A stretch of 64,000 nt of DNA from Cyanoderma ruficeps (Eukaryota; Chordata; Aves; Passeriformes; Timaliidae), in NCBI GenBank assembly GCA_008694505.1, contig VZDJ01000223.1, forward strand, positions 3,933,350 through 3,997,349. The letters run 5' to 3'. How positions within the stretch are numbered: the stretch's first letter is position 1; each line of letters begins with the position of its first letter. The position numbers were made by a program, and so were the translations under genes. The notes below the pieces were generated by a model. It was given only the letters and a program-made list of their open reading frames with translations, was not told the origin of the DNA and searched no databases. This document shows positions 48,641 through 62,680 of the stretch, in pieces.

Positions 48641-51600
48641 TTTTATTATTTTATTTGTCTATTGTTAGCAGGCAGAAGGGCTGGGAAGAGGCACAGATGT
48701 TCCTTTTGCTGTTGGCTGGGCCAGGCCCCAAACCCAGGGCAGAGGGTTTGAACCTCTCTCCAGAGCTGCTGGAACATTTCCTAAATCTTGAAACAGCTCC
48801 TCTGCCCAGGAGTTTCTCAGTAAAACCACTGAGGGCTGGGGTGGGACTCCCTGCATAATATTTTAAAAGCTTGACAGTGGATGAGACAAGGATTGTGGAC
48901 AAACCAGAGGAAATGAAGGGCTTTGTGCTTCCTTCCAGTGATGGGAAAATCACAGATGGATCCCAAACTTCAGGCTCTCTGCCCAGCACCAGTTGGTCCA
49001 GAGCACTAAAGAAAACAGCCAATCTCCAGTCCTGGGGCATGGTAGGCTGTGATGGATGTTGGGACACCTTTGTCCTCAAAACACCTCTCTACACCTTGAC
49101 TTTTGGGAAATGACCTCGTGTATCACAACTGCCAGGGAAAGAAAAGTAAAAGGGAGTGAACGTGTCCATCCCAAATTGTTTTTCAGTGTTTGTTGTACTG
49201 AGGGGAGGGGAAAAAGCCCTTTCATCCTCAATCCAAAGTGGAAATTATTAATTAACAAGCAGATATAAATTGGGATGGTCAACAGCAAACTGCAGAGTGC
49301 TCAGGTGTGTGTGAGCCCGATGTTGGCCGGTGGGGCAGATCCTTCCTCTTCCCAGGCAGGTTTTGGGATACTGCTGCCCTGCTCAGCTTTTCCAGAAGGT
49401 TTTTTTTAGTGTGTGTGTTTGTTTTTCCCTTTGCTGCCCATATTAATCTCTGCTGTCACCAGGGTCACCTTAACCTTGGCTCTGTGCTGGCCACAGAACT
49501 GGTGGCAATAACTCTTCTGGGGGGCTCCTCTGTGGACACAGGATTGGGTAATAAAAAACAACGAATTCGGAACGCAGCGCTCACGTAGGGATTTGTCCAG
49601 CAGCTTATTCTGCAATAAATGTGGCATAAATTAAGAAACAACAAAAAATGGGAGGAGCTGGGAAGGAGCTCGGGAGAGCCACAGCTCCTTTCCTGAGGGT
49701 GCCAGGCTGGATGTGGCTGCAGGGTCGGGGTGATCACACCCAGGCTGATCACCCGCCACCCCCTCTGGCTTTCTGGCCACCAAACTATTCAGATCTTAAC
49801 TGCTCATCAACTTTGCTTCCTGTTTTCTCACTTCACTGAAAAGCAGCACCAATGTTGAGGGTTTTTTACCAGTAGAACATAAAGCAAGGAGAATCCGTGA
49901 CTCCCTTGCAGTAACAGAATTCCTGCTGAGACTGGGAGTGTTCTCTGTCTGTTTTCAGCACAATCGTGTGGCCAAATCAAATTAAAATGGAATCACGGCG
50001 CTGGGACCCCACATAGGTTCAAATACCCCTGTGTAAAAAATGCCCCCAGCACTTCAAACATGAATTCCTGTGCCGGAGCAATGACCTTGGACAGAAGCTG
50101 CTGTAGGGGTCAGTTCTGCTTGGCTCATCTCATTTCACACCAGAAAACTCCCTGTCCTGCTGGAGAACCAGCAGTAAGGTGTTTTTTGAAGCAAAAAAAA
50201 AATAGTCGAGATAGTTTTAGTGGGGTTCAGAAGGAAGGGTCTCTTATCAGCATAAAATTCAGCTGTTTTTCATCTCTGTTCATCCTTGACTTCCTTATTG
50301 ACCCTTTGCCACCAACAAGTGAGACCAGGGGGGACCCTGGGCTGCAGATTCCTCTGTTTAATCCCTGTTCTCCTCTCCTGGCACCTCCATGAGTGGAAAA
50401 CATCTCTGACCTTGTTTCTCTCCGTATTTTCAAGCCTCTGTAGCTCATGGAGAAGGACACAGGTAGACTTCTCCTCCAAAACCCAGAGTGCTGAATGGAA
50501 AAAGCCTTGGAGAGAGCTGGTGCCAGCTTTAGCACAAGTTCCTGCAGCAGAAATAGATCTTCCTGAGCTCACATTTAAATCTCAGTAAATTATATCTCAG
50601 GTTAAAGTATTTATTCAAGTGCCGTGGGGGGAATTTCAGGCTGGCTGTGTACCTCATCACAGGAGATGGGCTGGAAATTACAGTCATTTGGAAAGAACAC
50701 GGATTTGAATCCCGGGGCCCGTGGTGAAAGTCAGTGCACAGTGAATTATTCCACTCAATTCCTGTTCACACATGGATTCAGCTGGAGCCAGAGCCATTTC
50801 CAGAGAATCCCATTTCTGCAGCGAGCTACAAGGGCTCTTGGGGGGAGGTTTGTGCTTGTCCTTGTGTTTTTCATTCCTCTGCCCTTGCTGCTCATCCAGA
50901 GGCAAATGCCAACGAGGTGCATTTGTTCACTTGCTGTGTGCAATCACCACAGAGAAGGATTTTTTCATGGCTCCCGTGATGGTGGGAAGCAAACAGCTGA
51001 GGAGCCCTGGTCCTTTGTGTCCTGCCTGGTGGGACTGTTGATGTGTGGGGATGTCTAACATTTATATGAGAAACTGTCAGGGAAAGTCTTTAATTGGCAG
51101 CGAGAGAAGGCCCAGCTGTCCCTGCACACTGCTGGAATTGTCTCTGTGCTTTCTGCTGCTCCCAGATGTTGGCCTGGGTCACTCTGCAGCCATCTCTGGA
51201 GGTCACAGGGTGGTGGGACAGGGACAGTTTGGGCTCACAGGGGTGAGGGACCTGCCCTCGGCACGGGTGCTGGGCTCACACTGAGGTCACCTCCCCTCGC
51301 TCTCTGCTGTGCTCCAAACCTGCTCAAGAAAGTGGGATCCTGTCTCTGACATAAAAATCTCTTTGGGGGTTTCAGAGGTTGGTCTGCACCTCCCTCGTGG
51401 GATTTGCAGCTGCCTCAGCTCAGGGAAGGCACCAGCTGGCTCAAGCACTTGGAGAGTCAAAAGTAAATTATAGAGGGAAGCAGCTGATGAGCAAAAATCT
51501 GTTGGATATCTGGAAGTGATCCCCTTCTCCCTCAGACCTGGGGGGTCCCAAAGGTATTTGTTCTCCTCCTCCAGCCTGGCACTGCACTCTGTGGGTTGGG

Positions 51601-51889
51601 TGGGGCCTCTTGCAGTTCCCAAATCACCATTTTCAGTGGTTTTCACTGCACAAAACATGAGCATTCAGTCCATGCACCCGAAATGAGCTCAGGACAGAAA
51701 GTTTTCCCCTTGGCCATGGTGTGGGTGCCCTGTTGGCTCTGCCTCCCACACTCTGAGAGCTCTTAAAAACATCTGTGAACCAAATGGCTCAAAGAACGGG
51801 AGGAGAAAGGCCTTGATTTTAGTTGTGGTTAAAGTTTTTTCTCATTTTCTAAATTACCCGTCTCTCTTCCCAGCCCAGTTGATTTGGGG

Positions 51890-51976
51890 GGGTCCCTTCC
51901 CTTCCCTTCCCTTCCCNCAGAAACCTGATGGGAAAGACTTTGACTCTTCCTTCCCTTCCCTTCCCTTCCCTTCCCT
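51890..51976. repeat. (CCCTT)n simple repeat with an N
   Basis: Two CCCTT runs (about 51893-51916 and 51947-51975) flank a 30-bp unique segment; base 51917 is undetermined. Confidence 0.9.
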
Positions 51977-53689
51977 CTGTCCCTGCATGAATCGATGAAA
52001 TATTTACACTTTAAGAGTCAGACATTACACTCAATTTTATCCAGAGCCATTCAATCCCTGGTTTAAAAGCCCATTTTTAACGTGCCCCAGTGGGGACATT
52101 AAAAGAACATTTTGTGGAGTTGACAGAGTTGTGGCTCTGTGCTACAAGCAATGGAAGGGGGACTCAGGCCAGGAGCTGGGGACACAAACAGGCAGATTTT
52201 AAACACAGAAAGGGTCAGAGAGAAAGGTTTGAGAAGAAAAGCAGCAGCTTCTGGAAAGGAATAAGGTAAGTTTGACTCCAAATATATTTAAAAAACCCAA
52301 ACCTTTGTCTTTCACCTAAGCTATGATCCAGAATGATGGCTTGCCAGCCTCTAAGATGTTCCAAACAAGCAATATTAATCCCTGGAGGGGAAAAAAAAAA
52401 ATCCCCCTCTCTCCCAGGTGCCCTCTGCAAATTGAATTCACAGCCCTGAAAACCTGGACCTGATGCCAAGCATCTTAATCTTACCAGAAATAAACAGTGA
52501 GCACCAATTTACATAAAAATTGTCACGTGAAGTTATTTCAGTGTGAACATTGGGACACTCTGAGTGTGCTGGGTGACTTTGGGGCCACTCAGGGCTTTTA
52601 CTGCCACAAGGGATGCCAGGTCGTGGTTCTTTCCAGAGGTTTGTAGGAAATTACTTGGGGAGAAAAAGCTTTGCTTTAGGAAAAGAAAAAACCCAAAGGA
52701 AAATGGGATGGAAAGAAGGAGCAGATTCTCCAGGGAGAGTTTTCCTGGCAGGGTGATTTGAGGAGGGTGGGAGGTTTGGGAATTTGTGGCTGCTGGAGCT
52801 TTCAGGGCACGGGGTCCCAGTGGGTGACATTTGCTGGCACTGAGGGTCCCCAGTGTTTGCTCACTGACCTCCCTTCATGCTGTTCTCCCCCAGCTGGTTT
52901 TCCCGGTGTTGTCTGAGAAATCTCTGAGAAGGAAAATGGGAGTAGAACTCGTTTGTGAGGGCAGAGAGTGAATTAATTAATTAAAGGCAGCAGGAGCCTT
53001 AAAGTTCAGCTGGCCCTGCCCTGGGGAGTGGCACTCATTGCAAAGCTCTGAATTATCAAACGTCCAACCCTCTCCTGTTACTGGATGAAATATTTCAGCT
53101 GGTGGTGAGAAGAAGCTCAGGGAAGATGCTTTAATGGCTGCTTCTGATCTGAAAACCAAAGATTCCCTGAATTGCTGCCCACACCGAGGAAGGCATCCCT
53201 GAGCTGTGCTGGCATTTACTGCGTGAGGATGTACTGAAGTTTATCCAAGCACAGAGTCTGCATTTTCAGATCTTTGGAGAGATTACTTTTATCTTCTTTC
53301 CACTCTTAAATATAGCTCAGCTCTGCTGCACTTTCCCACGAATAAAATTTGCTGGCAATTACTTCTAGGAATCATCCATGGAGTGTTTTTAAGGAGCCGT
53401 TCAGTCGTGTGTTTGTGCTAGATGGGATCAGTGTTGTGTAATCCACAGTGTTCCCTCTGCACTGTGATTATTTTTTTGGCTGGTTTATGTGGGAAGAAAC
53501 CTTCCCTGCTTCACCATTTTCCCTGCCTTTTAAATCTGAAATTGTGGATTTTTTGGAGAGGAGACGGTTGTGTGGAGACTGCAGGGACTCTTCGTCAGGA
53601 ATTGTGGGGACAGGACAAGGGGGAGTGGGCTCAAGCTGAAAGAGATCAAGTTCTGATGGGATATTAAGAATAAATTCTCCTTGTGAGGG

Positions 53690-53850
53690 TGGTGAGGGGC
53701 TGGGATGGAATTCCAGAGAAGCTGTGGCTGCCCCTGGATCCCTGGCAGTGCCCAAGGCCAGGCTGGACAGGGCTTGGAGCAGCCTGGGGCAGTGGAGGTG
53801 ATCTTTGAGGTCTCTTCCAACACAAACCCTTCCATGACTGTTTCATTCTC
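53690..53850 (+). mobile_element. CR1 LINE 3' end
   Basis: 'Aagctgtggctgcccctggatccctggcagtgcccaaggccaggctggacagg', 'ttggagcagcctgggg' and 'gaggtctcttccaac' form the well-known CR1 tail, well preserved. The antisense frames over it are not genes. Confidence 0.9.
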
Positions 53851-55994
53851 TTATCTGGAGCTGTGGAGCTTTTCCCATGAGTGGGAGCTTGGAGAGGACG
53901 AGGTCAGAGATGGGGAGAAGGGATTTGGGGAATCTAGAGAGAATCTAGAATACTAGATTCCCAAAGTCTAGTAATTTTTTATTATTATTACATGAGATTA
54001 TTACCGATATCTTTATTTGTCTAGAGAGAGGGGCTTAATAGGTATCAACACTATTTCATCACATTTTTTTAAGCTAATATTACTACTCACCATTATTGCT
54101 GAGAGGCTCTTGAAGCAGCAAGAATCACCTGGTGATTTCTCAGGCTGGAGGAGCTGCTGGGGGGTGTGAAGGGTTGGTTTGTGTCTGGGGGATGCTGATG
54201 GGATTTGGGGGATCAGCACTTGGTGTATCAGCAGATAAAGGGCAGGGGAATGTAGCCCTGGTTTCATGCCTGAAATGTTTTGGTTTTCTGAAATTCTTTT
54301 CCCAGAAAATTTTCTCTAGACAAAAGAAATGTTTTGTAAACTCCACCTATGTTTTCATTCCTTTTCCTACGAGAAACTTCTTGATGTCCCTCTGGTGTGA
54401 CCAATGTGATTAAAAAAAAGTTTGTCTTTGTTTCACCAATCGAATTGGTCTGTGTAAAATAGCATAAAAAAGAAACACATCCCAAAAATAAAGAAGTCAT
54501 TTTCAGCCTTCTGAAGTCAGAGCCTGTGTCGTTGTGGTGTATAACAGAGTCAGGGGAGGGGAGCAGCTCCTCGTCCCTGCTGGGGGAAGGATGCTCAGCT
54601 CATCTCCTGCCGAGGAAAACCACCCAGGAAGGAGGAATCACACATACCCAGTGCCAAACGGCGTATGATGACTCAAGGGGGGGGAAAAAAAATCACACTT
54701 CTTTATTACCCAGATCTGTCTCGCTGTGCCTGACAGGCACCAGCAGATGCTCCTCTTCTCAGTTGCTTTATTGGATTCTGGGACATCCTCGTAATTGCTG
54801 TAAGTGGGAGATGATTCCCCAGCATCTGGCATGTGCTCATCCTGATCCTGGGCGCTGATCAATCCACTTAGGGAGAGCACAGACGTGCTCCCTGTGCTGT
54901 CACAGGCAGCCTGGGAATTCTGAGGCATCATTTGATGCTGTTTTTCTTCCTTTGGGTTGCTGCTGAATGACGGAAGCCTCACCACTGGATGTCCTGCAGG
55001 CTGCCCAGTGCAAGGTGGGGAGGCATTGCCCAGATTTCATCCCCTTTTCCACGGATGGGCAGAAAAACTCTGTCCCAGCTCCCCCAGCCTTGCCCTCAGG
55101 CTGTATTTTGGGGGCTGCTGGAATGTTATCCCAGCACAAGTTGTCCCTCGACTGCGTTTAACAGTTAAAACCCAAAAGAAACATTGGAACAGATTAAAAT
55201 TGTTTCTAATTTTTGGTTTAGGTTCAGAAGGTCTCCTGCTCCCTTCAGGGCTGGGGGCAGATATTGATGAGCAGCTCTTGGGCATCATTTGATGGAGAAG
55301 AGAGTTCTGCCTGCTGGGTTTCCCAGGTGGGTGGGTTACCCTGGTCAACTCAGAGTGCAGAAAAGTAAGGAATAAAACCAGAAAATATTTCACAAATTGC
55401 TCCAAAGCTGCCGTTTTCATTCCAGATAGGAATGAAAATACAAGATTTAGGCTGTTATTTTTTTTTTTTCTTCCCTACTTCCTTCCTCCAAGCAGCCTGG
55501 CAGGGTTTGGTCCAACAAGAGTTGATGCTGGCACGTGGTCGGCAGCGCTGGCAGCTTCTGTTTTCCAGGGACAGCTTTGGAGTTGGAGCTTTTGGAGGGA
55601 CACCACAGTGCAAAAGGGTCTGTCTGAATGAGAGGATGAAATACTTCCCAGCTTCAGGAATGCTGCTGGGTGTTGAGCAGCAGGGAAAAGGGATTCTGCA
55701 GGGCTCCAGCACTGTCTAGACTTGGTAATGCCGTGGTGCAAAACCGCCTCCCTTGAACTCCTGCCACGGCTTCTCAGCATCCTGTGAATGGAACTGGAGA
55801 AACTTCCCGGTGCCAAAGCCTCAGTCATGTTAATGAGCCCCCAGTTCCTGCCAGATTTGGCAACTCAGTCCTGTCAACCGGTGAACTTGCAGCAGGTGGG
55901 AGAAAAGCTCATTTCCTAAAGCCACATCCCTCTGGGAGCAAAAAGCCCCTCCTGGCTTCTCATGGCCTCTCCCTCCAGGCTGGCCGTGGGGCTG

Positions 55995-56330
55995 GATCTT
56001 TAAGTAATTCCAAAACAAACTTAAAAAAAACCCCAACCAAACAAAAATTCTAAAAATTTGCTTAAAAATTAAAAAAAAAAAGAAAAAAACCTCAAATCAA
56101 AAATTAACCAAAAAATCACCTAAAAGTAAATCAAATGTCATGTTCATCTCTTGTTTTGTTTGCCTTTAACAATGCAACCTCACCTGTCAATCAACCAAAA
56201 AAAAGTTTAAAAATCAGCAATATTATAAAATTCTTTTGTTAAATAATAGTTTAAAAAATATAAAAATAATTTCATCAAAACAAACAAAACAGCCAAAAAC
56301 AATATTCATAATTCAAACGAGAGGGGGAAA
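55995..56330. repeat. A-rich low-complexity tract
   Basis: About 330 bp made mostly of A with AAAACC, AAATTA and CAAA words. No recognisable element ends. Confidence 0.8.
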
Positions 56331-58916
56331 TGTTGGGAACACTCAGACCACCACCCCACAGAGGGTGTTTGGGTCAGCACATTGCTCTTGAGTCAATCAC
56401 TGTCGAGTCGTCTCAGAAAGGTGACACTCCCTGCCCAAGGCCCATTGATTGTGGCACTGACAGCACCAAAATCAGTTTTCAGCCACCAAAATCAGGGTTT
56501 TTTTGGATGTTTCTGTCCTCTCTGGCTCCATGAGTCTGCTGGCAGAGCCTGGCTCTGCAGAGTTGGTTTGGGTCATAAGGTTGGTTTGGGTTTAGGATGA
56601 ATTTCCTTCTCCATCCTCCCTTCTCCCCTTTCTGGGATGGAGTTTCTTGCAGCTAAGCACGCCCCTGTCCCTCTGTTCCCCACTGAAGGTGCAGCAGGGC
56701 TTGGGCACCTCTGTTTTCCTAAACCCAGCCCAAATAAGGAGCCTGTGCCAGGAGGCAGAGGTTTTCCTGAGCCTGGGGCTGGAATTACTCCTCCTTTGCA
56801 GCCTTGCTCTTCTCCCAGGCCAGGAGGAGTGGGAAGCACAATTCCAACCCCTGGATGTTTTCTCCTGTGCACCCATAGCTCAGGCTGATGTGAAAACAGA
56901 GGTGGCCAGGTTCAAATCCTCCTCATTTCCCTCTTCCTGGAGCTGTGGTCTGACCTTTCCCATGGCACGAGGGGTGGAGAAATGTCCTCCCTGCTTTTAT
57001 AATCGAGTGGCTGAGGCAGAAAATGACCCAGCACCTCCCAAATGCCAGTTCCTCCCTGCACCTGGCACTGAACTCACCTGACCAGTTCCCCTCCTGCCAG
57101 CCCAGAGAAGCACCACTGCTCCTCTTAGCAGGAAATCAGAGCCTCACGTGAAAGAGTCTGAAGTCTCCTGGAGTGTGTTGTGGTTCCTGTGCTGGCAGTT
57201 TGGGTGTCTAGGAAGACAAAGCATCATTTTCCAGAGGTGCAGGTCAGATCCCTGTTTCTCTGCCCATTGCAGTGGAGGCAGCTCAGATCTTTTGTCCTTT
57301 TGGTGCAGGTTCCTGCTCTCCATCGAAGGACAGAACCCAGCTGGGCAGAGCTGTTGGCTGTAAGGGAGCAGGCAGGGCTGGAATCAGTGAAAAATCAGTG
57401 CAAAGCTGCCTGGGATCCCTGTGGGGGCTTCATCCCCAGTGGGAATTTGAGCTTGGGATTAACAAGATTTTCAGATCTGCTGAAGCTTTGGGTTCATGGT
57501 ATTTTTGCCTCTTGGACTGACACACCATATGTGGGTTATGCAGCAGGGGCTGATGTGTCAGGGCCCATAAAGAAATCTTGTTCCCCATAGGAATTCCCAT
57601 AGGAATGTGCTCCTCCAATCCATCTGGTATTAGGTCTGTCATCCCAGGAATGGCAGAGGAGGTGCCCAGGACGGTCAGTGAGGGCTTTGCATCTCACATG
57701 AGCAGTCACTTCTTAATTTACATGCAGGAAAATGGGCACAGAGACCTTCTGTGCTAAACTCCATGACAAATGCTGAGAAAACCTGGAAAGTCCTGCTCCC
57801 ATTTCCTGCTCTAAATCCCCCACAACAAACCCTGATATCCAGGGCTGGGAGCCAAACCCTCTCGAGTCAATGGAAAGATTCCTCTTGACTTTAATGGTCT
57901 TTGCATGAGTGCCTAATTCCTTCCTGTTCACAGCCTCTCTTGGATTTGGGCATGGAAACAACTGCAGCTATAAAGTGCTGCAGTGAACTGTAAACCCTTC
58001 AAAGCAGATTTCCCTGTCCTCCCAGCCGCTTGGAATGGGATTTGTTTGACAAAAAGCCTGATCTGTGCTCTGCCGGCCAGCGCCGTGGCTGCAGTGTGAA
58101 TGAGTGTTTTAACAAATCTATTCCTGCAGACAGGGCTTGTGGTCAGCCCAGTGGGGCTGGAGCCAAGCTCTTCCCAGCAGGATGGGGGAGGCAGAGAGCC
58201 CTGGCAGTGCTGGGTGAGGGGAACCTCTGTGCCTATCAGGGCTGTGCTCCTGGCTAGTCCAGATTCCAGGGACTGCTTTTCCCTGCAAGGACCTGGTGCC
58301 CAAATTTGTCAGCTCTTTGGGAAATGTGTTTTGCCCCAGGCTGGGCCACCTTTGTGCCTCACTCCGCAAAATTCTGACAAAACACTTAGAAAACGCTCAG
58401 CTTTAAGGATATAGATATGTTTCACTGGGGATTAAACGCATTTGGCTGGGGAGAGGTCTTGGTGGATCTGGCTGTGTGATGCCAGCAAGAGGCACATGGA
58501 ATTTTCTCCCAGCACCTGGGATTGTCAACTGGCACCTCAAAGCATGAGATCTGCCTGCTTCAACCTCATCTTGCAAGGAGAAATAGCAGCACACAGATTT
58601 TTGGGTCTTTATCTAGCCCAGAGTCACGGAATCTGACTGTGAGAGGGACAGCAATGTTCACAGGGGGTCTGTCTGAAGGTTTGAGAATGTTTGCCACTGT
58701 GGAAGGTTCCTCAGCTGGTTGTGGGGGAGAAGAGACTGATGGTGACTGCTCTTTCTTTTTTTATATCCCAAAAACTTCCTAGATTGAGGCTTTAAGTTGT
58801 TTTTACTTCACTGTTCAACCACCAGATGGGTTTTGCTGCTTTTTTTCTCCCAAAGGCAACTGGGTGTCTGCACTCCCCACCTGCCCATCCCTCTCATCCT
58901 GTGCAACCTGAGTCCA

Positions 58917-58992
58917 AATGTGATCCCAAAATGTGATCCTAAAATGTGATCCCAAAATGTGATACCAAAATGTGATCTCAAAATGTGATCCC
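58917..58992. repeat. 13-bp tandem repeat (AAAATGTGATCCC)
   Basis: Six consecutive near-identical 13-bp units, differing at one or two positions each. Confidence 0.92.
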
Positions 58993-60623
58993 AGCGTGGC
59001 CTCCACGGCTTGGGCACAAATCCCCACTTCTGGAGCCATGTCCTGCAGGAGGAAGCTCGGCCTCACTTTCACAGCTGTGCATTCCTGAGATGAAAAGGGC
59101 AGCTCAGGCCCGGGGATGTTTCTCAGCAGAAAATCCGACCTGGGCAATCCATGGAAAAGTCTGGCAGCTGCTGGAGCTGTCTGGCTGCTGGAAATATCTG
59201 GAGTGAGCTCCCTCCTGACACCCCAGTTTGGAGAGCTCTGCCCTTTTGGATTTTGGAGTGTTTGCCCATCAGTCTCCCTAGAAACGTGGCTGCTTGAGGA
59301 CTCCCAGCGCAGCCATGTGGGAATTGTGCTGGTCTGGCTCTTTTGGAAGGATTATTTGCTTTTTAAAGCCCTTGTCTGCAGCCCAAGCTGGTCATTCTGT
59401 TGCAGAGGAAAACGGGCAGAAGCCTGAGACGTGGATGAAGTAATGAGTTCATCTCTCTGCAGTCTAGCCAGGTACACACATTTTTTTTTTTGCTCCCAGG
59501 ACTTAATTGAAATGCAGGCATCTTTCCTCACATTTTTATGGAGCTCAATGGCAAATAAGGGTCACCCTCTTGTTACGTCACCATTAACTTGTTTTCTTGT
59601 CTGAAAAGGAGAGATCCAAGGGCAATATCCTTGCTTGCCCTGCACTGGGTTACTCTGGGATGTGCTATCTCCAGCAAACAGCCAGAAACACAGGGTTTGT
59701 ATCAGGACCAGGACTCGTGGGCTGGACTCTTCTGGGCACACAAGGAGAGACTCGTCCAGTGGAAAATACCTTCATTAGCCTTGGATGGCTGATAAATCCT
59801 CACCTGGCTGATGTTCTCTCTGGTCTGTTTTGTAGGCTTTGGCAATGACCCCATGGACATCTTCCTGTCTGGGGTCTGGAGACCATTGTCCCTCTCCTGC
59901 CTGGACTCCTCACAGTGTCCCCAGGGCTCACTGGAGAAAGGGAAAATAAAAACCCAGGCAAGTTTGACTGAATAATGAGTTTATTTTCTTTACCCAGCCA
60001 CAAAATAGGGTATATGCACCCGGAAGAAAATGAAACAGAGCCCCACTGATGTAACAGAATCATCTGTCCTACAAAGGAAACCACCAGCTAGCTCCTTGTG
60101 GGAGGGGTGTAAAGCTGTTGATGGAAATGATCATGCCACGATCCTGTGGCCTTGCAGTGCTCTGTGATTTTGGTCATTCCAGACTACCATCAGCACAGCC
60201 AGACCAGTCCTCATCCCAGTCCAGCTGGCCACTGGCCCCAGTAGCTGCTGGCTGCTGTGGCTTACAGGGAGTTTATAGAGCCCCAGAAATGTCTTTGTGC
60301 TGCTTTGTAACATCCACCCAGCACGGCTGCACCCTGCAGGGCTCTTGGTTATGAAACAGCCAGGTCTACAGGGGCATTTTAAAAATTCAGCTCTTTTTAA
60401 CACAGAATTGGTGTCTCCTGCTATGAATATTGCAGTGCCCTGTTCTGCTTGAAATGATGCTGCTCCAGCAGGCCAGAGCTCAGCACTTTGTGCTCCATTT
60501 CCCCCTCTGGACCCAACCAGTCCCATAAAATCAAAACCTCTCCTAAAATACTGTAATTTCTCAGATTACGCTCCATGCATGGGGAATGGACACATTTAGA
60601 TGATGCTGCCAGGATGGCGGCAC

Positions 60624-60835
60624 TGGAAGAGAAGGTTTTGCACTGGGGGAGAAGGTTTTGCTCTATGGGGAGAAGATTTTTCACTATGGGAGAAGGTTTT
60701 GTTCTACAAGAGAAGGTTTTACACTGCGGGGAGAAGGTTTTGCATAAGGAGAGAAGATTTTGCATGAGGAGAGAAGGTTTTGCACTGTGAGGAGAGAAGG
60801 TTTTGCACTATGGAAGAAGGTTTTGCCCATCAAAA
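60624..60835. repeat. About 23-bp minisatellite (GAGAAGGTTTTGCACTATGG)
   Basis: Nine or more units of GAGAAGGTTTTGCA followed by a variable 5-10 bp segment. It keeps frames open on both strands without meaning. Confidence 0.9.
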
Positions 60836-61029
60836 TCTGCGTTTTAGCACAGGTGGGGTCCTCGCTCGTGCAAGTACTGATGGGCACCATCCACATGGGG
60901 AAATCATCCCCTGGAAAAGAGGGAAAACAAGGAATCAGGGGGAAAAAATGGGTGGAAAACACTGAGAATCAGAGCTCAAATGAGTCCCAGCTGCAGATTT
61001 GGCTTTGAAAATGGAATTGAAAATAAAGG

Positions 61030-61200
61030 CCCAAATCTGAAGGCCCAAATCGGAAATGTCAGTTTTTAGAGGTAAAAATCTGGGGGAAAATGAGTTTTAG
61101 AATTGAAAATCTGAGGGGAAAACTGTCCATCTTAGAGGTAAAAAATCTGAGGGAAAAATGTCAGTTTTAGAAGTAAAAATCTGAGGGAAAATCGGGGCCG
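61030..61200. repeat. About 45-bp imperfect tandem repeat
   Basis: Recurring 'gtcagttttagaggtaaaaatctgaggg' units, about four copies, about 200 bp after the preceding minisatellite. Confidence 0.75.
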
Positions 61201-62574
61201 CGGGCCTGGGCGATGAGCGGGAGCACACGGAGGCCACGGAGCTAAAAGAGCAGTGGGGACAGCCCAGGAATCCTGCTGGCAATGTGATTTATTGAGCTGC
61301 GAGGGTGTCTCTCACTCCTGGTGGCAGATGCCACATCATAAGTGACATTTGAGCAGGGAGAGGGAGAGGGAGGTTTCCCTGCAGGAAACCAGGCCCCGCC
61401 TGCCCGGGGCCACCGGCCTGAGCTGGTTTGTGGCGCCTGCCCTCGCAGCCGGGCAGGGAATTTTCTAAATCACATTTTTATGAGGTGTCTAATTGACTCA
61501 TCATCCCTTCCCTCCCCCCCCATCCCCTCCATGCACAAACATTTGCTCTGCCCTGAAATGTGAGATGAGCAAGGCTGGCGAGAAATGTCTGAATACAGCA
61601 GGGGAGCAGAGGAGGGTGAGGGAAGAGCGAATTCCTCCCTTGCCAGTCTTTAAAACGAGATTGTAAAAAATCCCGTATAAAAATAACAGCGACAGAAAGA
61701 GCTTGTGGTTTCCTAAGCCAGTTTGCACTTCTGGAAGTTGATGACCCCCTGGATTATTGTTGTTTTTTTCAGACCTTTTTTGGTTTTTTGTGCTAGTTTT
61801 GTCTGCAGTGTGGCTGTGTGTGGGAAGAGAACTGGAGAATATGCAGAGGGAAAAAAAAAAGCTAAAAATGGGCAGGAAAAGGAGGCCTGCATATGCTTTT
61901 TTTCTCCTTATATTAAACAATAATTAAAATAAAAGAGCTTGAAGTTGTTAAAGATTTGGGTCTGTAGGTGTGCAGCACAGGCAAATGAAGTTGATCCTGA
62001 AGACCACGTCTAATACAAGATTTTTTGCATCCCTCCTCGACTGCAGGAGAGCTGTGTCTCAGTTTGCAGAACAACCACTCCAAACTTCTGACTTATGTCC
62101 TTTGAAGCTGCAGAGAGGAGAGGGGATGCAGCCAAGCCATCCCGGGGAGCTGGATGCTGTGGTGGACCTGCAGGTCTTGTACCGCTGCCACCAGGAAATT
62201 TGGTTTCTTTTTGCTGTCCGTTTTTTGGTGTCACATCTTATTTGGGGCGTTTTCTCTCAGAAAACAGTCTGATCCTTCAGAAATATTTCTCTTTTCTCTG
62301 TGATGCTCGTGCATATGCTGAGCTGAGCCCTGCTGGTCTCCTTGGGACGTGGCTGCTTTGGAGGAACTCCAAAAAAAGGGGGAGTTCTGTCCCTGAGTGG
62401 GACAGAGGGAAAGAGGGATCTGAGGGCCAAGGTCTGCTCCCATCTCTGTGTGCAACAGCCAGAGCACGTCCTGCCCATTCTGCTGCTTTCCTGCTCTGGA
62501 TTTTCATTGCTTGCACTGCAAGAGGGTCCAGAAGGGACCTGTGGAAGGAAATCAGAGCAAAAAAACAGTTGCTG

Positions 62575-62680
62575 TATCCTTGTTATATGATAAATAAACA
62601 TAAATGATATGATAAATATGCATTATATGATATGATAAATATAACAAGGTACCTCTATGATAAATGTAGGTGATAGATGC
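62575..62680. repeat. AT-rich ATATGATAAAT repeat
   Basis: Repeated TATGATAAATA words over about 100 bp. Confidence 0.85.
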
